From NCBI RefSeq assembly GCF_028682395.1, contig NZ_JANHLC010000012.1, forward strand, positions 108,015 through 172,014: a stretch of 64,000 nucleotides of DNA. The letters run 5' to 3'. Position numbers and translations under genes: made by a program. Origin of the DNA: Pseudomonas putida (GTDB lineage Bacteria; Pseudomonadota; Gammaproteobacteria; Pseudomonadales; Pseudomonadaceae). The notes beneath the pieces are model-generated. The model was not told the DNA's origin. It saw nothing but the letters and a program-made list of their open reading frames with translations, and did not search any database. Positions 17,126 to 27,400 of the stretch are shown one piece after another. The first letter of the stretch is position 1, and every line of letters starts with the position of its first letter.

Positions 17126-18328
17126 ATGAAAGCGTTCTTCAAAGATTTCTCCCTGTCAGCCGTGGTCGCGGGCTTTATCGCGACGGTGATTTCCTATGCC
17201 GGGCCACTGGTGATTATCTTCCAGGCGGCCAAGGCTGGCGGGCTACCGGCCGACGTCGTGTCGTCCTGGATCTGGGCCATCTCCATTGGCAGCGCCGTAC
17301 TGGGTATTGTGCTCAGCCTGCGCTTCAAGGTTCCTATCGTGATTGCCTGGTCGGCACCGGGCTCGGCCCTGCTGGTCGCCATGCTGCCGGACATCAGCCT
17401 CAATGAAGCGGTGGGCGCCTATATCCTGGCCAATCTGCTGATTCTCCTGGTCGGGGTGTGCGGAGTCTTCGACCGGATTATCGGCAAGCTGCCCGCGGCG
17501 ATTTCGGCGGCGATGCTTGCCGGGATCCTGTTCAACTTTGGCACCCAGCTGTTTGTCTCGGTCAAGGACCAACCCACGTTGGTCCTGGCGATGTTCGTCA
17601 CCTACCTGGTGTTCAAACGCTGCCTGGCGCGCTATGCGGTGATGGCGGTGCTGTTTGTGGGCGTCGGGATCTCCCTGGCCAACGGCGAGTTGAATACCGG
17701 CGCGCTGGTGATTGGCATGGCCACGCCGGTGTGGATCAGCCCGGAGTTCAGCTGGCATGGCGCCCTGAACATTGCCTTGCCGCTGGTGATGGTCGCGTTG
17801 ACCGGGCAATTTGTGCCGGGCATCGCCGTATTGCGCAACGCCGGCTACAACACGCCAGCCAGTCCGATTATTTCCGCCAGTGCCCTGGGCAGCGTGTTGC
17901 TGGCGCCCTTTGCCTGTCATGGCTTGAACCTGGCCGCGATCACGGCGGCGATCTGTACCGGGCGCGAAGCCCATGAGGACGGGCGCAAGCGCTATGTGGC
18001 GGGGGTCATGGGCGGGGTGTTTTATCTGGTATTCGGGATCTTCGGGGCGACGCTGGTTTCGTTGTTCAGCGCATTCCCCCAGGAACTGATCGCCGCACTG
18101 GCCGGTTTGGCGCTGTTCTCGGCCATTGCCGGGGCGCTGGCCGGTTCCATGGCGGTGCCCGATGATCGCGAAGCAGCCTTGATCACCTTTCTGGTGACCG
18201 TCTCGGGGATGTCGCTGCTGGGGCTGTCGGCCGCGTTCTGGGGCTTGATCTTCGGTCTGGGGGCCCATTGCCTGCTGACCTGGAGGCGCACTGCCAAGCA
18301 GGTCGGTGCAACGCAACAGCGCGCCTGA
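17126..18328 (+). CDS. benE: Benzoate/H+ symporter
   Basis: A polytopic membrane protein of about 400 residues from the BenE family. Motifs include FSLSAVVAGFIATVISYAG at the N-terminus and NPASP-like repeat helices (YNTPASPIISASALGS; APFACHGLNLAAITAAIC), as in NCS2-like folds. It is the last gene of the ben cluster. A GTG three bases upstream is an alternative start. Confidence 0.92.
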   Translation: MKAFFKDFSLSAVVAGFIATVISYAGPLVIIFQAAKAGGLPADVVSSWIWAISIGSAVLGIVLSLRFKVPIVIAWSAPGSALLVAMLPDISLNEAVGAYILANLLILLVGVCGVFDRIIGKLPAAISAAMLAGILFNFGTQLFVSVKDQPTLVLAMFVTYLVFKRCLARYAVMAVLFVGVGISLANGELNTGALVIGMATPVWISPEFSWHGALNIALPLVMVALTGQFVPGIAVLRNAGYNTPASPIISASALGSVLLAPFACHGLNLAAITAAICTGREAHEDGRKRYVAGVMGGVFYLVFGIFGATLVSLFSAFPQELIAALAGLALFSAIAGALAGSMAVPDDREAALITFLVTVSGMSLLGLSAAFWGLIFGLGAHCLLTWRRTAKQVGATQQRA

Positions 18329-18338
18329 AACCCCGGCT

Positions 18339-19256
18339 TCAAGCGCGGCGTTCTACCGCGATCGGGCAGATATCCGGCAGATCGCCCAGCAGCCAATCCT
18401 TCAAGTGTCTGATAGCGCCCAGCTGGGCGCTGTCCCTGGGCCAAGCGAGGTAATAGCTGTCCCCGGTGCCAATGGCGATGGGGACGGGCAGGCCGAGCAG
18501 GCCCCGGGCCAGATCGGCGGCAATCAGATGCAGATCGCCCATGGACACACCATGCCCAGCCATCGCGGCGGCAATGCCCTGGTCGAGGGTGTCGAAGACC
18601 TTGCCACGCGCGAGTGGCACTTGCCCTTCGGGATAGACCCGTTGCAACCAGCGCCGCCAATCCCGACGATCCGCCGAGGGGTGGATCAGTTCGGCGGTGT
18701 CCAAGCGCTCCAGCGGCCACGGTGAGGGCGCCTGGTCAGCGGCACAGATCGGCAGCAGCCATTCATCGAACAGCTTGCAGGTGTCGATACCGGCGCCGAA
18801 CTGGCCATTGCCAAGCAGGATGGCGCAGTCATAGGGCTCGGCCTGGAAATCCACGGTGTCGATATCCATCCAGACGCTGGAGAGTTGCACGGCCGCGCTT
18901 GCGTCAGCGCTGTTGAAGCGTTCAAGGGCCTGTAACAGCCAGCGCATGGTCAAAGTCGACGGCGCCTTGAGGCGCAATTGATTGCCCTGGGTACGCAGCG
19001 GGTGGCAGGCGGCTTCAATAATCCGAAAACCGCGGCCCAACTCATCCGCCAGACGCTGGCCGGCCTCGGTCAGCAACAGTTTCGGTCCATGGCGCTCGAA
19101 CAGCCGACACCCCAGTACCGTTTCCAGATTGCGGATATGCCGGCTGATTGCGCTTTGGGTCAGGGACAACTCTTCGGCCGCCCGGGTAAAGGATGACGAA
19201 CGCGCGGCCACTTCAAAGGCACGCAAGGCATAGAGGGGAGGCAGGCGGTCGCTCAT
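18339..19256 (-). CDS. LysR-family regulator (GcvA-like)
   Basis: A 305-residue LysR protein with the GcvA-type N-terminus (LPPLYALRAFEVAARSSSFT, AAEELSLTQSAISRHIRNLE). The start is divergent from a LysE-type exporter about 115 bp away, which it may control. It converges with benE. The ligand is unknown. Confidence 0.85.
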   Translation of the reverse strand: MSDRLPPLYALRAFEVAARSSSFTRAAEELSLTQSAISRHIRNLETVLGCRLFERHGPKLLLTEAGQRLADELGRGFRIIEAACHPLRTQGNQLRLKAPSTLTMRWLLQALERFNSADASAAVQLSSVWMDIDTVDFQAEPYDCAILLGNGQFGAGIDTCKLFDEWLLPICAADQAPSPWPLERLDTAELIHPSADRRDWRRWLQRVYPEGQVPLARGKVFDTLDQGIAAAMAGHGVSMGDLHLIAADLARGLLGLPVPIAIGTGDSYYLAWPRDSAQLGAIRHLKDWLLGDLPDICPIAVERRA

Positions 19257-19370
19257 GGCGGGGCTCGATCATGATTAATAGTCATAGTAGGTCACAGCTT
19301 TATCGGTTTTTCAAACCGCCGGGGCGCTTGCAAGCTGGCGGCTTGTTTTCGAGCTGCGAGTCTTTTTGCA

Positions 19371-19985
19371 ATGCAACTGTCCTTACTGCTGCTATATGCC
19401 CTCAGTGTGCTTCTATTGATCGCGACTCCAGGGCCGGTCATGGCCCTGGTGGTCGAGGCGCGCCTGCGCGGCGGAACCCGTCAGGCACTGCTCACGGCAC
19501 TGGGCAGCAATGGTGCGTCCCTGGTGCTGATTGGCGTGGCGGTGCTGGTCCTGGGCGCGAGCCTGTCGCTGGATCCACGCTTGCTGGAGTGGATCAGCCT
19601 AGGGGGCTGCTTGTTTATCGGCTATTTGGGGCTGACGGGGCTGCGCCGCGGTGCCTATAACGAAGGGCAGGAAAGCCCCAGTGGGCATGGCTGGGGCAGG
19701 GGGTTCCTGGTCGGGATCGCCAACCCCAAGGACATCGTGTTCTTTATCGCGTTCTTTCCACAATTCATCCCGATCACCACGTCCTTTAGCCAAAGCGTGA
19801 CGTGGCTGGGCCTGATCTGGCTGGTGATCGACCTGGTGATTCTCGGGGGGTATATCTATCTGGCCGGGCGGCCGTTTAGCCTGCGCCATGCGGGCAGGAT
19901 TGCCACGGCGGCCAGCGTGGCCCTGCTGCTGATTGGGGGGCTGGGTGCGCTTTATGCCGGAGCGCGTTTGCTGGGTGGGGAATAA
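19371..19985 (+). CDS. LysE/RhtB-family amino-acid exporter
   Basis: A 204-residue membrane protein with six hydrophobic segments and the LysE hallmarks IATPGPVMALVVEARLRGG and a central GFLVGIANPKDIVFFIAFFPQF. These proteins export amino acids or their derivatives. It is divergent from a LysR regulator, a common pairing. Confidence 0.88.
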   Translation: MQLSLLLLYALSVLLLIATPGPVMALVVEARLRGGTRQALLTALGSNGASLVLIGVAVLVLGASLSLDPRLLEWISLGGCLFIGYLGLTGLRRGAYNEGQESPSGHGWGRGFLVGIANPKDIVFFIAFFPQFIPITTSFSQSVTWLGLIWLVIDLVILGGYIYLAGRPFSLRHAGRIATAASVALLLIGGLGALYAGARLLGGE

Positions 19986-19986
19986 G

Positions 19987-20056
19987 GGCTCGCGAACCGA
20001 CCCGCTCCTACACGTTCGTGGATTCCAGTAGGAGCGGGCCGGCCCGCGAGCGGTAC
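19987..20056. repeat. Paired REP elements (BIME-like)
   Basis: Two oppositely oriented REP-type sequences, GGCTCGCGAACCGACCCGCTCC and its partner ending AGGAGCGGGCCGGCCCGCGAGC, flank a short spacer. They sit between convergent genes and may act as a bidirectional terminator. Confidence 0.65.
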
Positions 20057-20059
20057 CCC

Positions 20060-21241
20060 CTAATCGCGCGAGAGTGCCAAGGCCACGCCCTGGCCACCGC
20101 CGATGCACAGGGTCGCCAGGCCTTTGCGGGCATCGCGCTTGAGCATTTCATGGAGCAGCGAGACCAGCACCCGGCAACCCGAGGCACCAATCGGATGGCC
20201 TAGGGCAATGGCGCCGCCATTGACATTGACCTTCTGCGCGTCCCACTGCAGTTCCCGGCCCACGGCCAGCGATTGCGCAGCAAAGGCTTCGTTGGCTTCG
20301 ATCAGGTCCAGTTGCTCCAGGCGCCAACCCGCTTTGTCCAGGCAGCGGCGCGTGGCCGAGACCGGCGCGATGCCCATGATCGCCGGGTCGACCCCGGCAT
20401 TGGCGTAGGCGGCAATGTTGGCAAGGACCGGCAGGCCCAGTTCGCGGGCTTTGTCGCCGCTCATCAGCAACACGGCCGCCGCGCCGTCATTGAGGCTCGA
20501 GGCATTGCCGGCGGTGACACTGCCGTCCTTCTTGAAGGCCGGCTTGAGCGTGGCCAGAGACGCTTCGCTGGTCTCGGCGCGGGGTTGCTCGTCGACGGCA
20601 AACGCCACGGGATCGCCCTTGCGCTGGGGAATCAGGATCGGGGTGATTTCATCGGCAAAGCGCCCGGCCTCGATGGCGGCCACGGCCTTGCGCTGGGAGG
20701 CCGCGGCAAAGGCATCTTGCTCTTCGCGGGTCAGGCCGTACTGCTCCACCAGGTTCTCGGCGGTGATGCCCATGTGATAGTCGTTGAAGGCGTCCCACAA
20801 GCCGTCGCTGATCATACTGTCGATCATCTTCGCATGGCCCATGCGCAGACCGGTGCGCGCGGCGGGCAGTACATAGGGCGCCAGGCTCATGTTCTCCATG
20901 CCGCCGGCAATGATGACCTGGGCATCGCCGCAGCGAATCGCCTGGGCGCCCAGGTGCAGGGCCTTGAGCCCGGAGCCGCAGACCTTGTTCAGGGTCATGG
21001 CGGGTACGGCGTGGGGCAGGCCGGCCAGGATCGCCGCCTGACGCGCCGGGTTCTGGCCACTGCCGGCAGTCAGGACCTGGCCGAGGATCACTTCATCGAC
21101 CTGCTCACCGGCCAGGCCGGTTTGTTCGAGCAGGCGGCGGATCACCGCGGCACCCAGTTGCGGCGCGGGAATACTGGCCAGCGAACCCTGGAAACTGCCA
21201 ATGGCGGTGCGGGTCGCGGCAACGATAACGACGTCTTGCAT
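20060..21241 (-). CDS. atoB: Acetyl-CoA C-acetyltransferase (thiolase)
   Basis: A 393-residue thiolase that cleaves acetoacetyl-CoA to two acetyl-CoA. The catalytic residues are C88 (NKVCGSGLKA), H349 (GHPIGASG) and C379 (CIGGGQGVA). It is last in the operon CoA-transferase A - CoA-transferase B - thiolase, so it probably finishes acetoacetate or dehydrocarnitine-derived catabolism. Confidence 0.93.
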   Translation of the reverse strand: MQDVVIVAATRTAIGSFQGSLASIPAPQLGAAVIRRLLEQTGLAGEQVDEVILGQVLTAGSGQNPARQAAILAGLPHAVPAMTLNKVCGSGLKALHLGAQAIRCGDAQVIIAGGMENMSLAPYVLPAARTGLRMGHAKMIDSMISDGLWDAFNDYHMGITAENLVEQYGLTREEQDAFAAASQRKAVAAIEAGRFADEITPILIPQRKGDPVAFAVDEQPRAETSEASLATLKPAFKKDGSVTAGNASSLNDGAAAVLLMSGDKARELGLPVLANIAAYANAGVDPAIMGIAPVSATRRCLDKAGWRLEQLDLIEANEAFAAQSLAVGRELQWDAQKVNVNGGAIALGHPIGASGCRVLVSLLHEMLKRDARKGLATLCIGGGQGVALALSRD

Positions 21242-21255
21242 GGAGTGATTCCTTC

Positions 21256-21915
21256 TCAGGCGAACTGCATTTCAGGCACATGCGCGGGCACGATCAACTG
21301 GCCGGCGGTCTTGCTGACGATTTCCTCGACACTGACCCCCGGCGCACGCTCCTTGAGCACGAAGGCGCCGTTTTCAATTTCCAGGTAGGCCAGGTCGGTC
21401 AGCACGCGCTTGATGCAGCCGGCGCCGGTCAGCGGCAGGTTGCAGCGCGGCAGCAGTTTCGATTCGCCGTCCTTGGACGCATGGGTCATGGTGACGATGA
21501 TGTTTTCCGCACCGGCGACCAGGTCCATGGCGCCCCCCATGCCCTTGACCAGTTTGCCGGGGATCATCCAGGAGGCGATATTGCCCTGCACGTCGACCTC
21601 GAAGGCGCCGAGCACGGTCAGGTCGATATGGCCGCCGCGGATCATCGCGAAGGACTCGGCGGAGGAAAAGATCGAGGCGCCGACGCGGGCGGTCACGGTC
21701 TGTTTGCCGGCGTTGATCATGTCGGCGTCGACTTCATCCTCACGGGGGAAGGCGCCCATGCCAAGCAGGCCGTTTTCCGACTGCAGCATGACTTCCATGC
21801 CGGCCGGGATGTAGTTGGCGACCAGGGTCGGAATGCCGATGCCCAGGTTGACGTAGTAGCCGTCCTGCAGCTCGCGGGCAACGCGTTGGGCCATTTGTTC
21901 GCGGGTAAGAGCCAT
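21256..21915 (-). CDS. dhcB: 3-oxoacid CoA-transferase subunit B (DhcB/AtoA type)
   Basis: A 219-residue subunit. The catalytic glutamate is E47 in QSENGLLGMG; the GIGIPTLVANYI motif is family-typical. It works with the A subunit to move CoA from succinyl-CoA or acetyl-CoA to a 3-oxoacid. The gene order with atoB and a divergent LysR gene matches the P. aeruginosa dehydrocarnitine CoA-transferase locus, so DhcB is the likeliest name; acetoacetate CoA-transferase is the alternative. Confidence 0.85.
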   Translation of the reverse strand: MALTREQMAQRVARELQDGYYVNLGIGIPTLVANYIPAGMEVMLQSENGLLGMGAFPREDEVDADMINAGKQTVTARVGASIFSSAESFAMIRGGHIDLTVLGAFEVDVQGNIASWMIPGKLVKGMGGAMDLVAGAENIIVTMTHASKDGESKLLPRCNLPLTGAGCIKRVLTDLAYLEIENGAFVLKERAPGVSVEEIVSKTAGQLIVPAHVPEMQFA

Positions 21916-21951
21916 GGGGTGTTCTCCGTTGTTCGGGCGTGGGGCGGGGGG

Positions 21952-22650
21952 TCAGGTACGGACGGTGCGCTGTTCGATACGCTTCTCGAAGGTGCCGCAG
22001 ATGATCCGGTCGACATAGATGCCCGGAGTGTGGATATGGGCGGGGTCGAGCTCGCCCGGCTCGACGATCTCTTCGACCTCGACCACGGTGATACGCCCGG
22101 CCGTGGCGGCCAGCGGGTTGAAATTTTGGGCGGTGTGGCGGTAGATCACGTTACCGAAATGGTCGGCCTTCCAGCCTTTGACAATGGCGAAGTCACCAGT
22201 GATGGATTCTTCCATCAGGTACGGACGGCCGTTGAATTCGCGGGTTTCCTTGCCTTCGGCTACCGGCGTGCCGTAGCCAGTGGCGGTGAAGAATGCCGGG
22301 ATCCCGGCGCCGCCAGCGCGCAGCTTTTCGGCCAGGGTGCCCTGGGGGGTGAGGATGACTTCGATCTCACCGCTGAGCAGTTGCTTTTCGAACAGCGCGT
22401 TTTCGCCGACATAGGAGGCGATGACCTTGCGAATCTGCCGGTCTTCGAGCAACACGCCAAGGCCGAACCCGTCGACTCCGCAGTTGTTCGAGACCACCGT
22501 CAGCTCGCGGGTGCCTTTGCGCTTGATCTCGGCGATCAGGTTTTCGGGGATGCCGCACAGGCCGAATCCGCCGGCCAGTACTGTCATGCCATCGGTCAGT
22601 CCTGCCAGGGCTTCCTCGTAGGACGCCACACGCTTGTCGAAACCTGCCAT
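21952..22650 (-). CDS. dhcA: 3-oxoacid CoA-transferase subunit A (DhcA/AtoD type)
   Basis: A 232-residue partner of the B subunit. It has the CoA-binding GGFGLCGIPENLI motif and SNNCGVDGFGLG, both standard for ScoA/AtoD. It is first in the operon and divergent from a LysR gene with a 146-bp AT-rich gap containing the dyad GGATTA...TAATCC, a possible LysR operator. Substrate choice (acetoacetate or dehydrocarnitine) is inferred from synteny. Confidence 0.85.
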   Translation of the reverse strand: MAGFDKRVASYEEALAGLTDGMTVLAGGFGLCGIPENLIAEIKRKGTRELTVVSNNCGVDGFGLGVLLEDRQIRKVIASYVGENALFEKQLLSGEIEVILTPQGTLAEKLRAGGAGIPAFFTATGYGTPVAEGKETREFNGRPYLMEESITGDFAIVKGWKADHFGNVIYRHTAQNFNPLAATAGRITVVEVEEIVEPGELDPAHIHTPGIYVDRIICGTFEKRIEQRTVRT

Positions 22651-22796
22651 ATGCCCTTCCTCTTTCTTGTTCGTGGACGGCGTTCAGCCGTGTTGCGCCG
22701 AGTGTTGCTCCAGCAGATTGATTTGTTAAGTTGATTTTTAAGGTGGATTAATAGATAAAACCAAATAATCCAGTTCGCGTACCGAGGCCCAGCGCC

Positions 22797-23687
22797 ATGA
22801 CCGTCAAACAGATTCGCGCCTTCCTGGCGGTGGCCCAGAGCCTGAGCTTTGCCGTGGCCTGCGAGCGGCTGCACCTGTCGCAGTCGGCCCTGAGCCTGAC
22901 TATCAAGGCCTTGGAAGAAGGCCTGGGCGGACGTTTGTTCAGCCGCAACACCCGTAATGTGGCGTTGACCCCGGAAGGCGAAGCCCTGGTGCCTTTGGCG
23001 CGGCGGTTGATTGCCGACTGGGAGAATGCCGAGGACGAACTGCGCCAGCGCTTCAGCCTGCAACGCGGGCGGGTGACATTGGCGGCCATGCCGTCGTTTG
23101 CCGGCAACCGCCTGCCGGAGGTGCTCAAGACCTTTCGATTGCGCTATCCCAAGGTCAATGTACGGGTCGACGATGTGATCAACGAACAGGTGCTGGAGAG
23201 GGTTCGCGAGCGGCAAGTGGAGCTGGGTGTCGCCTTCGAACCGCCGCAAAGCGCGTCGTTGCAATTCACCCCGCTGTACCTGGACCGTTTTGTCGCGGTG
23301 GTACCTCGGGACAGCCCCCTCGCCAGCCAGGGCAGTACCGACTGGCAGGCGTTGCTGGAACAGCCGTTTATCACCCTGCAACGCCCTTCGACGGTACGGG
23401 TCATGCTCGAAGAGCATCTGCAGGCCCATGGCATCCAGTTGCCGGTGGAGCTGGAGAGCCATCAGTTGGCGACAGTTGGGCGCATGGTCGCGTGCGGGCT
23501 GGGCGTGAGCGCGGTGCCGGCCCTGTGCGCCGGGCAGATGGAGGAACTGGGCGCGCAGTGCATTACCTTGCGCGAGCCGCGGATCGAACGGGCGATAGGA
23601 GTACTGACCAAGCCGGGGCATGAACTGTCGGCGGCGGCGCAAGCGCTGTTCGATATCTTGCGCGAGAGCGCCACGCTGAACACCTGA
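22797..23687 (+). CDS. LysR-family regulator (DhcR-like)
   Basis: A 296-residue LysR protein with an N-terminal HTH (VKQIRAFLAVAQSLSFAVACERLHLSQSALS) and a substrate-binding domain. It is divergent from the CoA-transferase-thiolase operon, as the known DhcR gene is in P. aeruginosa. It probably activates that operon. Confidence 0.82.
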   Translation: MTVKQIRAFLAVAQSLSFAVACERLHLSQSALSLTIKALEEGLGGRLFSRNTRNVALTPEGEALVPLARRLIADWENAEDELRQRFSLQRGRVTLAAMPSFAGNRLPEVLKTFRLRYPKVNVRVDDVINEQVLERVRERQVELGVAFEPPQSASLQFTPLYLDRFVAVVPRDSPLASQGSTDWQALLEQPFITLQRPSTVRVMLEEHLQAHGIQLPVELESHQLATVGRMVACGLGVSAVPALCAGQMEELGAQCITLREPRIERAIGVLTKPGHELSAAAQALFDILRESATLNT

Positions 23688-23728
23688 ACCTGGAGCGGGC
23701 TCTGCGCCGCGCCAAGGCGCCCACCGAC

Positions 23729-24370
23729 TTAACCGAACAGCCCCGCCGCGATATTGATCGAGAAGCCAAGGATGGCGGTATTGAACAGAAAACCGATCAA
23801 CGACTGCCCCAGCACGACCTTGCGCAAGGCCCGTGTGCCGACGCCGACATCCGAGGTCTGCACCGCGACGCCGATGGTGAAGGAGAAATACAGGAAGTCC
23901 CAGTAGTCCGGGTTTCGCTCGCCATCGGCAAAGCGCAGTGCGGGCTCCTGGCCGGTGTCGGTGTAGAACAGCCGCGCATAATGGACACTGAAGATCACCC
24001 CGATGAGCAACCACGACCCCAGCACCGTCAGCCCGGTAAAACCGTAGTGCAGCAGTTGCTCGGTGCTTTCCAGGTGCTTGCTGCCGGCCAGTTCCAGGGT
24101 AATGGTCGCCAAGCTGGCAATGGCTGCGATACACACCATGAACAGCACCATGCCGGCGTTTTCATCTTCGCGCTCGGCAATCCGCTGCACGTCGCGGGCC
24201 TCGGAGCGAATCACCAGCCACAGCATGATCGCCAGGTAGGCCCAGACGCCGGCGTTCCAGCCAATCAGGATTTTTGTCAGCAGGTCGCTGGCGGGCGCCA
24301 GGACCCCAGCCGCCGCGCCCAGCAGGGCGGCGGCGGTCAGGCGTGGGTGGGTGCGAAGTAGGTGCGGCAT
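23729..24370 (-). CDS. DUF1345 family membrane protein
   Basis: A 213-residue protein with about five hydrophobic helices and the DUF1345 motif DFLYFSFTIGVAVQTSDVGVG near residue 165-185. Function unknown. It sits alone between a LysR gene and an RND pump. Confidence 0.8.
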   Translation of the reverse strand: MPHLLRTHPRLTAAALLGAAAGVLAPASDLLTKILIGWNAGVWAYLAIMLWLVIRSEARDVQRIAEREDENAGMVLFMVCIAAIASLATITLELAGSKHLESTEQLLHYGFTGLTVLGSWLLIGVIFSVHYARLFYTDTGQEPALRFADGERNPDYWDFLYFSFTIGVAVQTSDVGVGTRALRKVVLGQSLIGFLFNTAILGFSINIAAGLFG

Positions 24371-24430
24371 GGACGCTCACTTTGAGTCGGGCGATTGCCG
24401 CACCATAGCACGGTGCAATGGCGTCAAGGG

Positions 24431-27400
24431 CTAGGGCTTGGCCGCCCGATGACGGCGGTCGACCCACTTCATCACCACCACGAAAAACACCGGGACAAAG
24501 ACCACCGCCAGGGTGGCGCTGATCATCCCGCCGATCACCCCGGTACCGATGGCCTGCTGGCTCGCGGAACTGGCCCCGGTGGCGATGGCCAGGGGCACCA
24601 CGCCGAGGATAAACGCCAGGGAGGTCATGACAATCGGGCGCAGGCGCAGGCGCGCGGCCTGGACGGTCGCGTCAATCAGGTCATGGCCTTCATCGACCAG
24701 GCTCTTGGCGAACTCGATGATCAGGATCGCGTTCTTGGCCGAGAGCCCAATGATCGTGATCAGCCCCACTTTGAAGAACACGTCGTTGGGCATTCCGCGC
24801 AGGCTGACGGCCACCACGGCGCCGAGTACCCCCAGCGGCACCACCAACAGCACCGAGGTCGGGATCGACCAGCTCTCATACAATGCTGCCAGGCACAGGA
24901 ACACGATCAGCAACGACAGCCCGAGCAGAATCGGGGCCTGGGCGCCGGACAGGCGCTCCTGCAGCGACAGGCCGGTCCATTCCAGGCCGAGCCCGGCCGG
25001 CAGCGCTGCCACCAGCCGCTCGATCTCGGCCATGGCCTCGCCGGTGCTGTGCCCGGGCTGCGGCTCGCCGGAAATACTGATTGCCGGATAGCCGTTGTAG
25101 CGCGTTAGCTGCGCTGGCCCCTGTACCCAACGCGCCTGGACAAACGCCGCCAGTGGCACCATTTTGCCGAGGTCGTTGCGCACATGGATCTTCAACAGAT
25201 CGGCGATCTGGCTACGTTGGTCACCCTCGGCCTGGACCACCACGCGCTGCATGCGGCCCTGGTTCGGGAAGTCATTGATATAGGCCGAGCCGACGGCGGT
25301 GGACAGCACATTGCCGATATCGTTGAAGGACACGCCCAGGGCGTTGGCCTGCTGGCGATCCACTTCCAGATGCACCTGAGGGCTTTCGGCCAGGGCGCTT
25401 TCGCGCACGTTGACCAGCACCGGGCTCTTCTCGGCGGCGGCGAGCAACTCGCTGCGCGCCTTCATCAAGGCGGCGTGACCGACTCCGGCCCGGTCCTGCA
25501 GGCGGAACTCGAAACCGCTGGACGTACCGAGGCCGTCGACCGGCGGTGGCAAAATGGCGTAGGCCACCGCGTCCTTCAACCCGCTTAGAGCGATATTGGC
25601 CCGCTCGGCAATCGCCTCGGCGCTGTCCTGCGCGCTGCGCTGCGACCAGTCCTTGAGCGTGGTGAAGGCCAAGGCGGCGTTTTGCCCGCTGCCGGAGAAG
25701 CTGAAGCCGAGGATCATGGTGGTATCGGCCACACCCGGTTCACCGGTGTTGTGCGCCTCGATCTGCTTGACCACCTCCACGGTGCGCGCCTTGCTCGCGC
25801 CTGGCGGCAACTGGATATCGGTGATGGTGTAACCCTGGTCTTCCACGGGCAGGAAGGAGGAGGGCAGGCGCGTGAATGCCCAGCCCAGGGCCAGCAACAG
25901 GACCGCGTAGATCAGCAGGTAGCGACCGCTGCGCTTGAGCGCATGCAGGACCCAGCGCTGGTAGCCGTCGCTCATCTGCTCGAAACGGCGATTGAAGGCG
26001 CCGAAGAAACCGCCCTTGGCATGGTGTTCGCCCTTGGCGATGGGCTTGAGCAAGGTCGCGCAGAGGGCCGGCGTGAGGGTCAGGGCAAGAAAAGCCGAGA
26101 ACAGGATCGAGGTCGCCATGGACAGCGAGAACTGTCGATAGATCACGCCCACCGAGCCCTGCATAAAGGCCATGGGAATAAATACCGCCACCAGCACCAG
26201 GGTGATGCCGACAATCGCTCCGGAGATCTGGCCCATGGCCTTGCGTGTCGCGTCCCGGGGCGACAGCCCTTCGTTGACCATGATGCGCTCAACGTTCTCC
26301 ACCACCACAATGGCGTCGTCCACCAGAATACCGATGGCCAGCACCATGCCGAACATGGTCAGCACATTGACCGAGAAACCCAGGGCCAGCATGGTGGCGA
26401 ACGTACCCATCAGTGCCACGGGCACTACCAGGGTCGGGATCAGCGTGTAGCGCAGGTTCTGCAGGAACAGGAACATGACGGCGAACACCAGCACCATGGC
26501 TTCGAGCAGGGTATAGACCACCTTGGTGATCGAGACCTTGACGAAGGGCGACGTGTCGTAGGGGATCTTGAACTCCACGCCGGCCGGGAAATAGCGCTCC
26601 AGTTCGGTCATTTTCTCGCGGATCAGGGTGGCGGTACGCAGGGCATTGGCGCCAGGCGCCAACTGGACGCTGAACGCGGTGGTCGGCTTGCCGTTGAGAC
26701 GGGTGGCGTACTGGTACTGTTGGCTGCCGATTTCCACCCGGGCCACATCGCTGATCCGCACCGTGGAGCCGTCCGGGTTGGCGCGCAACACAATCGCGGC
26801 AAACTCTTCGGGCGTCGACAACTGGCCCTTGACCAGTACCGCTGCGGTGATTTCCTGGGTGGCGGGGCTGGGCAGGTCGCCGATGCTGCCGGCCGAGACC
26901 TGGGCGTTCTGCGCGGCCAGGGCATTGCTCACGTCGCTGGGCGTCAGGTTGAAGCCGATCAGCTTGCGCGGGTCGAGCCAGATCCGCATGGCGCGCTCGG
27001 AGCCATAAAGCTGGGCCTTGCCGACCCCGTCGATCCGCTTGATCTCGTTCATCACATTGCGCGCAAGGTAGTCGCTCAACGCCACTTCATTGAGCTGGCC
27101 ATCGCTGGAGGTCAGCGTGCCCAGCAGCAGGAAGCCGGAGGACACTTTCTCGACCTGCAGGCCTTGCTGTGTCACGGCCTGGGGCAGGCGCGACTCGACG
27201 ATCTTCAGGCGGTTCTGCACGTCAACCTGGGCCATTTCCGGGTTGGTCCCGGGCTGGAAGGTCGCGGTGATGGTCGCCGTGCCCAGGCTGCTTTGCGAGG
27301 CGAAGTACAGCAGGTGGTCTGCGCCATTGAGCTCTTGCTCGATCAGGCTGACCACGCTCTCGTCCAGGGTCTCGGCCGAGGCGCCGGGGTAGGTGGCGGA

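Noticed and set aside
20060..22650. pcaIJF (beta-ketoadipate CoA-transferase and thiolase) completing the benzoate pathway
   Set aside because: The subunit order with atoB and the divergent LysR gene fit the acetoacetate/dehydrocarnitine locus better, and the thiolase is AtoB-like. The pathway steps after enol-lactone are probably elsewhere.
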